Below are positions 51,801 through 59,284 of a DNA stretch of 64,000 bases, piece after piece. Each line of letters opens with the position of its first letter. Position 1 is the first letter of the stretch. The stretch lies in contig NZ_OX352320.1 of the NCBI RefSeq assembly GCF_947090785.1, positions 1,984,001 to 2,048,000 of the forward strand. Reading direction: 5' to 3'. The notes under the pieces are model-generated. The model saw only the letters and a program-made list of their open reading frames with translations. It was not told where the DNA came from and searched no databases. The position numbers and the translations under genes are program-made. The stretch is from Rheinheimera sp. MM224. GTDB taxonomy: Bacteria > Pseudomonadota > Gammaproteobacteria > Enterobacterales > Alteromonadaceae.

Positions 51801-51814
51801 GTTATCGCGATAAC
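51801..51814. promoter_or_regulatory. perfect palindromic operator for OhrR (inferred)
   Basis: GTTATCGCGATAAC is a 14-base perfect palindrome 39 bases before the ohr start, followed by a partial copy TATCGCAAAC. Shared core with 51607. OhrR is the nearest regulator and controls ohr in other bacteria. Confidence 0.6.
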
Positions 51815-51853
51815 ACATATCGCAAACAAATAAACTTAACAGAGGAATACATC

Positions 51854-52273
51854 ATGCAAGTACTTTACAAAGCAGTAGCAACTTCAACTTCAGGTCGTGA
51901 CGGTCGTTCAGTGTCTTCAGACGGCGTATTGGATGTGAAATTAAGCACTCCTAAAGAATTAGGTGGCGCTGGTGGTGCAGCGACGAACCCTGAGCAATTA
52001 TTTGCCGCTGGTTACTCAGCTTGTTTCTTAGGTGCCATTAAATATGTCGCTTCACAACAAAAAGTGCTGATTGGTAACGATGCAAAAATCACAGCTGAAG
52101 TGGGTATCGGTCAAATCCCTGGTGGTTTTGGTCTGGATATCGAACTGCAAATCAGTCTGCCAGGTGTAAGCTTGGAAGTAGCTCAGGACTTAGTGACTAA
52201 AGCTCACCAGGTATGTCCTTACTCTAACGCAACTCGCGGCAATATAGACGTTCGTTTAGTGATTTTGAACTAA
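51854..52273 (+). CDS. ohr: organic hydroperoxide resistance protein Ohr (OsmC family)
   Basis: 139 aa. A thiol peroxidase that reduces lipid and organic hydroperoxides. Catalytic C57 (YSACFLGAI) and resolving C121 (HQVCPYSNATRGN) are in place, with R15 and E47 positioned as the catalytic Arg and Glu of Ohr. ATG 51854 has AGAGGA upstream. Two palindromic operators and the ohrR gene upstream complete the usual peroxide-sensing unit; the esterase gene follows 118 bases later. Confidence 0.95.
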   Translation: MQVLYKAVATSTSGRDGRSVSSDGVLDVKLSTPKELGGAGGAATNPEQLFAAGYSACFLGAIKYVASQQKVLIGNDAKITAEVGIGQIPGGFGLDIELQISLPGVSLEVAQDLVTKAHQVCPYSNATRGNIDVRLVILN

Positions 52274-52397
52274 GGCTATACGACGCCATACCTTCAGATA
52301 ACCAAACTAAACCTTTAGACAATAGCGACAGTGGTGATTAAAAAATACACTGCTGTCGCCAACTAAACAAAGGCCAAGAGGCCAGTGGAGAATGATG

Positions 52398-53411
52398 ATG
52401 AACACATTTCGTAAAGTTGTAGGTTTTACAGTGATAGCGTTAGGTATCAACAGTGCATTCGCCGCTGGTGGTCCAGGTGTTGAACAACAAACTCAGGGCT
52501 TTTTAAATGCTCTGGCTCAGGGCGGTGGCAAACCTTTAGAGCAACTGTCGCCTAAAGATGCACGCGCTGTTTTAACTGGTGCTCAGGCCGGTGCCAAATT
52601 ACCAGCCGCTGATGTCAGTGAAAAAACCATCACTATCGATGGCAAACCATTAAAACTGGTAGTGGTTCGCCCTGTAGGCAGCAAAGGGGTATTACCGGCC
52701 TTTATGTTCTTCCACGGTGGTGGCTGGGTGTTAGGCGATTTCCCAACCCACGAGCGTTTAATCCGTGATTTAGTCAGCCGCTCTGGTGCAGCTGCTGTCT
52801 ATGTGGATTACACGCCATCACCAGAAGCGAAATACCCAACGGCTATTAATCAGGCTTATGCTGCAACCAAATGGGTGGCAGAGCATGGTAAAGAGCTGAA
52901 TATCGACAGTTCACGTTTAGCAGTAGCCGGTAACAGTGTCGGTGGCAATATGGCGGCAGTGGTGGCGTTAAAAGCCAAAGATGCAGGTACACCAAAACTG
53001 AAATTTCAGTTGCTGTTATGGCCTGTGACAGACGCGAACTTTGAAAATACCTCGTACAACCAGTTTGCAGACGGCTACTTCCTGACCAAAAACATGATGC
53101 AGTGGTTCTGGGATAGCTACACCACTAACCCTGCAGAACGTAACGAGATTTATGCCTCACCACTGCGCGCAACCACAGAGCAGTTAAAAGGTTTACCGCC
53201 AACTTTAATTCAGACTGCTGGCTTAGATGTACTGCGTGATGAAGGCGAAGCTTACGGTTACAAACTGGATGCTGCTGGTGTGACTGTCACTTCAGTGCGC
53301 TACAACGGCATGATCCACGACTTCGGTTTACTGAACGTGCTGGCCGATGTACCAGGTACACAAGCTGCTATGGACCAGGCAGGTCAGGCGCTGAAAAAAC
53401 ATCTAAACTGA
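52398..53411 (+). CDS. secreted alpha/beta hydrolase, hormone-sensitive-lipase family
   Basis: 337 aa. Of three successive ATG codons (52392, 52395, 52398) the last has GGAG at seven bases. A signal peptide (about 1-23) precedes the catalytic domain: oxyanion HGGG (residues 106-109, FFHGGGWVLG), nucleophile S180 in GNSVGG (a variant of GDSAGG), an acidic residue in TAGLDVLRDEG and His in GMIHDFG. Such esterases hydrolyse short acyl esters. Adjacent to ohr, where alpha/beta hydrolases are sometimes found, but a role in peroxide stress is conjecture. Confidence 0.85.
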   Translation: MNTFRKVVGFTVIALGINSAFAAGGPGVEQQTQGFLNALAQGGGKPLEQLSPKDARAVLTGAQAGAKLPAADVSEKTITIDGKPLKLVVVRPVGSKGVLPAFMFFHGGGWVLGDFPTHERLIRDLVSRSGAAAVYVDYTPSPEAKYPTAINQAYAATKWVAEHGKELNIDSSRLAVAGNSVGGNMAAVVALKAKDAGTPKLKFQLLLWPVTDANFENTSYNQFADGYFLTKNMMQWFWDSYTTNPAERNEIYASPLRATTEQLKGLPPTLIQTAGLDVLRDEGEAYGYKLDAAGVTVTSVRYNGMIHDFGLLNVLADVPGTQAAMDQAGQALKKHLN

Positions 53412-53447
53412 GATCTGCTCCAAAGACACATAAGTCAAAAAAACTGA

Positions 53448-53470
53448 GCCTCCTGAAGGGGGCTTTTTTA
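53448..53470 (+). terminator. terminator after the esterase gene
   Basis: AGCCTC (53448-53453) pairs with GGGGCT (53459-53464, one G-T pair) over loop CTGAA and is followed by a T run. Confidence 0.6.
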
Positions 53471-53581
53471 TTAACAATCTAAAAATGAGAACGGACTGTC
53501 AGCTTTTTAGTGATTTCCGTTCTGGCTGCTCATTCATAAAATAATGAACAGACCAGAATGAAAAATCGATAAGAGGTTCGT

Positions 53582-54106
53582 ATGAAAAAGTTAATCATGG
53601 CTTTGGTTGTAAGCCTATTTGTCTCTACTGCGATGGCCGATGAAGTGGCGATTGATTTGCTTAAAGGCGAAGGTGATGTGACAGGTGTACGGTTGGCATA
53701 CCGACCTTACCACACCACGGTAACGGATTTTCCTCTGATTGGCGATGTGAACTTATACCTCGAACTCAGTGCCAATAAATGGCGTTATGGTGACCCGGCC
53801 GAGTATGACGATAATCTGGCTATTGCTTTCTCACCTGTATTAACGCGCCAATTTACCACTGTATACGGCAAAGCTTTATTTTGGGAGTTGGGAGTAGGCG
53901 TCAGCTTCTTGGATAAAAAGCGTTTTGCAGGCAAAGACTTAGGAACTTATTATCAATTTGAGGATAGATTAGGTTTGACTCTGGCACTGGACCCTGCGAA
54001 AAAACGCAGCATTTCACTGCGCTATTTCCACTACTCCAATGGTGGTTTGGAAAAACCTAATCCAGGCATGGATTTTATTAACTTATCTTATACCTGGCGT
54101 TTTTAA
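53582..54106 (+). CDS. PagL-family lipid A 3-O-deacylase (paralogue 2)
   Basis: 174 aa with a signal peptide (1-19, ending AMAD). Close paralogue of the 50109 protein: shared EVAIDLLKGEGDV start of the mature barrel, RFAGKDLG, YQFEDRLGL and the catalytic HYSNGGLEKPNPGMDF (H150, S152, D164 in place of Glu). Monocistronic, on the opposite strand from its twin. The two copies bracket ohrR-ohr-esterase. Confidence 0.85.
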   Translation: MKKLIMALVVSLFVSTAMADEVAIDLLKGEGDVTGVRLAYRPYHTTVTDFPLIGDVNLYLELSANKWRYGDPAEYDDNLAIAFSPVLTRQFTTVYGKALFWELGVGVSFLDKKRFAGKDLGTYYQFEDRLGLTLALDPAKKRSISLRYFHYSNGGLEKPNPGMDFINLSYTWRF

Positions 54107-54125
54107 GTCAGGCCTTCGTCTGCTT

Positions 54126-55241
54126 TCAGTTTTGCGGCAAAATCAGCCAGATTTTGCCGTAATGTCGCAAACTATCACTGCGCTGCTGAGCTTCATCTCC
54201 AATGCCTTGATACACATCAATCCGGCCCGGTGTTTTAATGGCTGCCCCTTTATCCTGAGCCAGCATTAATCTGAACTCATGTCCTGTTAATTCACCTTTA
54301 TCATCCAATAGCGGTACTTGTGCCAGTAACACTGAACCTAAAGGAATAAAAGCCGGGTCAACGGCTATGGAGTGTAGTGGGGTTAAAGGCACATTGGCCG
54401 CGCCTACAGGTTTATCTAAGCCCGGCGAGAAAAAGGTATAGCTGGGGTTACGACTCATCAGCTCACGTTGTCTATCCGGATGTTTCGCTAGCCATTCTTT
54501 AATGGCTGATGCGGAAATGGTGTCGGCTGTGTATTCGCCCATTTCAATCAGTACTTTACCTAAACTGCGGTATGAATGACCGTTACCGCCGCCATAACTG
54601 AGTAAATGCTGCTGGCCATATTCGTCTTCAACTACACCTGAACCTTGAACCTGCATAAAAAAATTATCGACCAGGCTGTTGCTATAAAACAGCTCCAGCC
54701 CTTGACCCGCCAGCGCCTGTTCGAAGTCAATTTGTTCGCGGCTTGGGTAATTTGTTACCCCTGCAGGCTTACGATAAATAGGGTATTTGTACTCTGCATC
54801 AGCTGTGGTCCGTACTTTAAAAACCGGCACATAGTAGCCGGTAAACTGCACATTACCTCTACCATCTTCACCTGCGAGCTGGCGCAGCGCAAAAGCTTTG
54901 CCTCCTTCAGCTGCGGGTTGCTCTGCCCACTGCTGTAAGTCGCGAATGCTCTGTTGTAACTGGCTTTTATTGATGGTTAAACCCGGCAAGTTATGCTGTT
55001 GTGCTACCGACTTTTTGTTCAGGTACTTTAATTGTTCTTCAAGACCGGCTAACAACTCCGGCGTCAGCCACTGAGCTTTTAATGCAGCACCTTGTTGTAA
55101 CTGATAGGTACCACTGAATGCTTTGGCTTTTTTATCCAGCCCATTGTTCTCAAACTGATTAGACTGATGAATGCCGGACGTTTGACTACAGGCAGATAAA
55201 AACAGGCTGGCAATGCCAAGCCATAAAAGATGTTGTTTCAT
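54126..55241 (-). CDS. mltA: membrane-bound lytic murein transglycosylase A
   Basis: 371 aa lipoprotein. ATG 55241 has no strong ribosome site, but the longer frame to 55280 prefixes a complete signal with lipobox LSAC. Cuts MurNAc-GlcNAc bonds to give anhydro-muropeptides. MltA and 3D domains: QVQGSGVVEDEYGQQHLLSYGGGNGHSYRSLG, HSIAVDPAFIPLGSVLLAQVP and the catalytic-Asp 3D block MLAQDKGAAIKTPGRIDVYQGIGDEA. Confidence 0.93.
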   Translation of the reverse strand: MKQHLLWLGIASLFLSACSQTSGIHQSNQFENNGLDKKAKAFSGTYQLQQGAALKAQWLTPELLAGLEEQLKYLNKKSVAQQHNLPGLTINKSQLQQSIRDLQQWAEQPAAEGGKAFALRQLAGEDGRGNVQFTGYYVPVFKVRTTADAEYKYPIYRKPAGVTNYPSREQIDFEQALAGQGLELFYSNSLVDNFFMQVQGSGVVEDEYGQQHLLSYGGGNGHSYRSLGKVLIEMGEYTADTISASAIKEWLAKHPDRQRELMSRNPSYTFFSPGLDKPVGAANVPLTPLHSIAVDPAFIPLGSVLLAQVPLLDDKGELTGHEFRLMLAQDKGAAIKTPGRIDVYQGIGDEAQQRSDSLRHYGKIWLILPQN

Positions 55242-55428
55242 AAGCGGATAAGATTCGAAAATAACAGACTGTGGCTGCACTCTATGTCACAGTGGTCGGA
55301 CTGACAACAGCTGTCCGGGAATTTTTCGGTTGATATGGTGTAAAAACAACTATTTGATAAAAACGCTAATGCTTGTATTATCAGCTTTATAGGCAGACAG
55401 CTTCTGATCTGGTTTGACAGGTAACCCA

Positions 55429-56193
55429 ATGAAACTATGGAAAGTACAGCTTGTGATGCTACTGGCTTTGGTGAGCTGCGCCACTGCGGTACAAGCAGAG
55501 GCTAAACAAGCCGATCTGAAATTTGTGCTGTATTACCCTCAAGTTCCGCCTTATATGTACCAGGACGAAAAAACTGAAAAGGTCGTAGGGCTGGTCCCGG
55601 AAATATTGCAGGACTTTTTCCAACAGCAGAATATTCGCGTGCAGTATGTCGCAGATAACAGAACCCGCGCCGAGCACAGGCTTTACCAGGGGGATGTTGA
55701 CGCTATTTTGCTGGCCAAAGAGTGGACACAACATCCTGAGCAACTGTTATTTTCCGAGCCTTTACTTGAGCATCAGGACTATTTATTTTCCCGTCAGCCG
55801 ATGGCTGCACAAGGTCAGTTAGCGGAGTGGGTGAAAGGCAAAGCAATTTGCACCCGCCAGTATTATGTTTATGACGCCTTAACCCCATTTTTTCAGACCA
55901 ATGAAACCGCGAGGGTAGATTCGTCCAGCGAAATGACGCAGCTAAAAATGTTACTCAATGGTCGTTGTGATTTTGCTTTTATGAATGAGCATGTCGCGAA
56001 TTGGTTGTTGCATCATCATTTTCCTGATCAGCAATTGTATCGCTCAGCCAAAGGCTTTAGCCCTGTCGGACTTACTGTTGCTTTTCATCCACGCTGGAAA
56101 CCTCAGCTGGCTGCTTTTAATCAGTACCTGGCAGTGCAGCGCCAGCAAGGCACCATAGCGCAGTGGTTAAAGTTTTATGTCACCAAGTCCTGA
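55429..56193 (+). CDS. periplasmic solute-binding protein (SBP_bac_3 type)
   Basis: 254 aa from ATG 55429. Signal peptide (about 1-23, ending VQAEA). Type 3 solute-binding fold: FVLYYPQVPPYMYQDEKTEKVVGLVPEILQDFFQQQNIRVQYVADNRTRAEHRLYQGDVDAILLAKEW in lobe one and SSEMTQLKMLLNGRCDFAFMNEHVANWLL between lobes. Separate from any ABC genes, like the 12076 protein. Ligand unknown, possibly an amino acid. Confidence 0.8.
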   Translation: MKLWKVQLVMLLALVSCATAVQAEAKQADLKFVLYYPQVPPYMYQDEKTEKVVGLVPEILQDFFQQQNIRVQYVADNRTRAEHRLYQGDVDAILLAKEWTQHPEQLLFSEPLLEHQDYLFSRQPMAAQGQLAEWVKGKAICTRQYYVYDALTPFFQTNETARVDSSSEMTQLKMLLNGRCDFAFMNEHVANWLLHHHFPDQQLYRSAKGFSPVGLTVAFHPRWKPQLAAFNQYLAVQRQQGTIAQWLKFYVTKS

Positions 56194-56359
56194 ATAAAAT
56201 ACTGCATGCGCGCTGCTGTCTGTTGAACTTGCCAGATTATTCTCATAAGACACTGAGTTAGATCAATCCAGACTAGTCTTTTTTCGTCCATACTCCGTAG
56301 GGTTATGTATCAAGGGGCAGAACACCTTGATACAACAACGACAAAAACGGAGAGACAAG

Positions 56360-56650
56360 ATGGGAAATTTAGACAGACGTAATTTTTTAAAACTATCAGC
56401 TTCTACTTTAGTGGGTATCACTTTGGGCGGCACGGCTTTACATGCTTTAGCTCAGGAGCATGTAAAAGCGGATGATCCTATGGCTGTGGCGATGAAATAT
56501 GTAGATAAATCCACTGTGGCAGGTTCGAACTGTGCCAACTGCATGCAAGTGCAGGGCAAAGATGGCGACGCCTTAAGGGGTTGTAATATATTCCCCGGCA
56601 AACTGGTCAGTGCTGAAGGCTGGTGTGCTGCCTGGGCGAAAAAAGCTTAG
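56360..56650 (+). CDS. high-potential iron-sulfur protein (HiPIP)
   Basis: 96 aa from ATG 56360 behind GGAGAG. Tat signal RRNFLKLSAST at residues 6-16, cleavage after ALAQ. A soluble [4Fe-4S] electron carrier for the periplasm. The four cluster ligands are C58, C61 (NCANC), C75 (LRGCNIF) and C89 (GWCAAW), spacing typical of HiPIP. Found in Chromatiaceae-related and some aerobic gammaproteobacteria such as Rheinheimera, which supports the taxonomic guess. Confidence 0.93.
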   Translation: MGNLDRRNFLKLSASTLVGITLGGTALHALAQEHVKADDPMAVAMKYVDKSTVAGSNCANCMQVQGKDGDALRGCNIFPGKLVSAEGWCAAWAKKA

Positions 56651-56681
56651 GATTGGCTCAACCCATTGAACTCATGTATAC

Positions 56682-56711
56682 AAAGCCAGTAGCACAGCAC
56701 TGGCTTTTTAC
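56682..56711 (+). terminator. terminator of the HiPIP gene
   Basis: AAAGCCAGT (56682-56690), loop AGCACAGC, ACTGGCTTT (56699-56707) and T run, 32 bases after the stop. Confidence 0.85.
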
Positions 56712-57047
56712 ATTTAAAATACCTGTTCAGGCCATCGTCGCTGCGCTCTGTTGTTAACAATCGCTCCCGGCGATTGTTTTACATGTTGCTGTTCGATAAG
56801 CTTCTGGCAACGTTGTCTTTTTGGTTGCAAATGATGCCGTATTACAGCAGCGAGTTTTTCTCTCCTAAAATCAATACTTTCGGTTTCAGCTGCTGCGGGC
56901 TTCAGGCAAGATAGGAAGGAATTGACCCTATGGCCAAATCTGATATAGGGTTTGACGTTGTCTTTAACAAGAAAGCAACCAGATTGTATCCAGCGGATAT
57001 GGCGAAAAGCGATGAACTATGCGAACAGGCTTATGGGGGGACAGGCT
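56712..57047. other. intergenic region upstream of lacI-type gene
   Basis: 336 bases. A frame of 43 codons with GGAAGGA upstream begins at 56930 but runs 14 bases into the regulator and is not conserved in any recognised way, so it is not called. No classical operator or -35/-10 pair was clear. Confidence 0.4.
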
Positions 57048-58040
57048 ATGGTAACTATTAAAGATGTGGCAAAACATGCCGGGGTGGCTTTTAAAACGGT
57101 AGCTCGTGTCGTAAACAACGACCCAACGGTAAAACCAGAGAACAGAGAGAAGGTTTTGCGATCTATTGAGGCGCTGGGGTATAGGCCAAACCGCGCGGCT
57201 CAGATGACCAGACGTAAAAAATCCGGAGTGATTGGTTTTATTGCTGATGAGTTGTTACGGATCCCATACACCTTTGATTTAATCCGCGGCGCTCAGGAAA
57301 TGGCGTGGAAACACAACAGAGAGTTAATGGTACTGAACATTAATGAGCACAAATATAGTCTGGAAGCTGCAGTGGATCATTTATTCCAACACCGTGTGGA
57401 AGGCATTATCTATGCGTCTATGTATCATCGTCAGGTGGATTTGCCTGATAGCCTGACTCAGATCCCCACTGTTTTAGCGAATTGTTATACCTCTTGTGGA
57501 CGTTTTACTTCGGTTGTGCCAGATGAAGAACTTGCTGGTGAGCAAATCGTAGGCGCTATGCTGGATAAAGGCTATAGACGTATCGCCTTTTTAAATCTTG
57601 ATGAGCGTATTATCGCTGCACAAGGACGCAAAGCGGGGGCTATCCGTGCTTATGAAAAACGGGGAGAGTCTTTGCAAAATTTACATATTGAATCAGTGAT
57701 TGCTGAACAGGATGGCAAATTGGTATCAAGAGCGCGGCTTGCGGCATGCGAAGTGATAAAACAATTTAAACCTGATGCTATTTTATGTGGCCAGGATCCT
57801 ATGGCGATGGAAATTTATTTCGTCTTGCAGTCCCTGGGTCTGAAAGTAGGAGACGATATTGGCATTGGCAGTTTTGACAACTGGGATCTGATCCCTGAAT
57901 TATTGCAACCCAGTCTGACAACCATGGCATTACCTCACTATGAAATGGGGCGTTGGGCATTTAATTATTTGCTTGATGAACGCACGGACCTTGTGGCCAG
58001 CAAGCTGCCGTTCAGACTGATCAGCCGTGGCTCATTGTAA
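57048..58040 (+). CDS. LacI-family transcriptional regulator
   Basis: 330 aa from ATG 57048 with GGGGGA upstream (a longer frame is not supported). Helix-turn-helix VTIKDVAKHAGVAFKTVARVVNNDPTVKPENREKVLRSIEALGYRPNRAAQMTR, then a periplasmic-binding-protein-like sensor (GVIGFIADELLRIPYTFDLIRGAQEMAWKHN, IGSFDNWDLIPELLQPSLTTMALPHYEMGRWAFNYL). Convergent with the MFS gene (9-base overlap), so it is expected to control the fructan-use operon running left from beyond the window. The effector is likely a sugar. Confidence 0.92.
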   Translation: MVTIKDVAKHAGVAFKTVARVVNNDPTVKPENREKVLRSIEALGYRPNRAAQMTRRKKSGVIGFIADELLRIPYTFDLIRGAQEMAWKHNRELMVLNINEHKYSLEAAVDHLFQHRVEGIIYASMYHRQVDLPDSLTQIPTVLANCYTSCGRFTSVVPDEELAGEQIVGAMLDKGYRRIAFLNLDERIIAAQGRKAGAIRAYEKRGESLQNLHIESVIAEQDGKLVSRARLAACEVIKQFKPDAILCGQDPMAMEIYFVLQSLGLKVGDDIGIGSFDNWDLIPELLQPSLTTMALPHYEMGRWAFNYLLDERTDLVASKLPFRLISRGSL

Positions 58041-59258
58041 AACAGGTTTTATACCTTCCTGAACAGGAGTCAGCAAGAATGCTGACAGCAGGGTGCAACA
58101 CGCCATAACGCTGCCTATCAGCAGGTAGGAGGGAGCATAGCCATAGTGGTCATACAGGTAGCCAAAACATGGAGACAGCACCATAGCGCTGAGTTGGCTG
58201 AACAGCAAAAATCCGACCATATACAAGGTGGTAGATAGCCGTGAATCAAAGACTGCAGCTATGTATTTGAACATGGCGACCAATAAAATAGGCAGTTCTA
58301 CCGCATGTAGCAGCTTTAACGCAGAAATCGCCAGCATTTCTGTCGCCAGTCCTGAACCCAATATTCTCATCACCATAATGCAACCAGCTAAAATCAGCGC
58401 CTGTCGTGCCCCCATTCGGTTCACCAGTGCCGGGGTTATAAACATCAGTGCGGCCTCCAGCAACACCTGCGAAGAATTCAGATAACCAAAGTAGATATTC
58501 GCCAGTTCAGGGTCTGCAAACATAGAGGCAAAATAAACCGGAAACTGCTGGTCAAACACCTGATAAATACAAGGAACACTGATGATATAAAATGCAAAAC
58601 GCCGAAACTCCGGTAGCTTCAATACCAGCAGCAGATCAGACCGGCCAGGCTTTTTGCTGTGTTGCTGGCAACTCAGTGGAGCAGAGCAGGTGGGTGTTGT
58701 CACCTGTGATAGGCAAAACAAGAAAACAATACCGGCCAGACTAGATAACCAGAACACTGATGGAGGAGACCAGTTCAGTAGCAGACCCGTAAAAAATGTG
58801 GCGATGGCCCAGCCCAGAGATCCCCACATTCTGGAGCGGCCAAACTCAAAACCATCTCTGCGGCTTAAGCGTTCAATAAAAGATTCCAACACCCCTACAG
58901 CAGCGCCAAAACTTACCGCAGTAAACAGGGCTCCAACACCAGAACCCAACCAGAAGTTACGTTCAAGTAAGGGTTGATAAAGCCAGTTTAAAAATGGTCC
59001 ACAGCATAAAATTGCGACAGCTATTACATAAAGCAGGGTTTTACTTTCGCTTAGCCTGTCCTGCCAATAACCATAAAAAGGCATCAGCACAAATGCCACC
59101 ATGGCGTTTATGCTGAAGACAAAGCCAATATCTGTTGCTGTGAGTCCTACATTTTGCTTCAGCCAAATGGCATAAAATGAAAAGGAAAAAGACCAGGCCA
59201 CAAAAAAGCTGAAAAATGCGCCATTAAGCAACCAGTAATTCAGGCGGTGTTGTTGCAT
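58032..59258 (-). CDS. LacY/CscB-type oligosaccharide:proton symporter
   Basis: 408 aa, 12 membrane helices. Resembles LacY: LNYWLLNGAFFSFFVAWSFSFSFYAIWLKQNVGLTATDIG at the start, PFYGYWQDRLSESKTLL as loop 2-3, and VLESFIERLSRRDGFEFGRSRMWGSLGWAIATF (LacY [22 protein letters not shown]). Family members carry lactose, raffinose or sucrose. GGGGAAAG precedes ATG 59258, 26 bases after the GH32 stop, so the same operon. Sucrose or fructo-oligosaccharide is likely from context. Confidence 0.88.
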   Translation of the reverse strand: MQQHRLNYWLLNGAFFSFFVAWSFSFSFYAIWLKQNVGLTATDIGFVFSINAMVAFVLMPFYGYWQDRLSESKTLLYVIAVAILCCGPFLNWLYQPLLERNFWLGSGVGALFTAVSFGAAVGVLESFIERLSRRDGFEFGRSRMWGSLGWAIATFFTGLLLNWSPPSVFWLSSLAGIVFLFCLSQVTTPTCSAPLSCQQHSKKPGRSDLLLVLKLPEFRRFAFYIISVPCIYQVFDQQFPVYFASMFADPELANIYFGYLNSSQVLLEAALMFITPALVNRMGARQALILAGCIMVMRILGSGLATEMLAISALKLLHAVELPILLVAMFKYIAAVFDSRLSTTLYMVGFLLFSQLSAMVLSPCFGYLYDHYGYAPSYLLIGSVMACCTLLSAFLLTPVQEGIKPVLQ

Positions 59259-59284
59259 CTGATCTTTCCCCTTCAGGGTATATG

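Noticed and set aside
56930-57061. A 43-codon frame with GGAAGGA upstream overlapping the lacI-type start
   Set aside because: Composition is not gene-like, it shows no recognisable family and overlaps the regulator; kept only as a remark.
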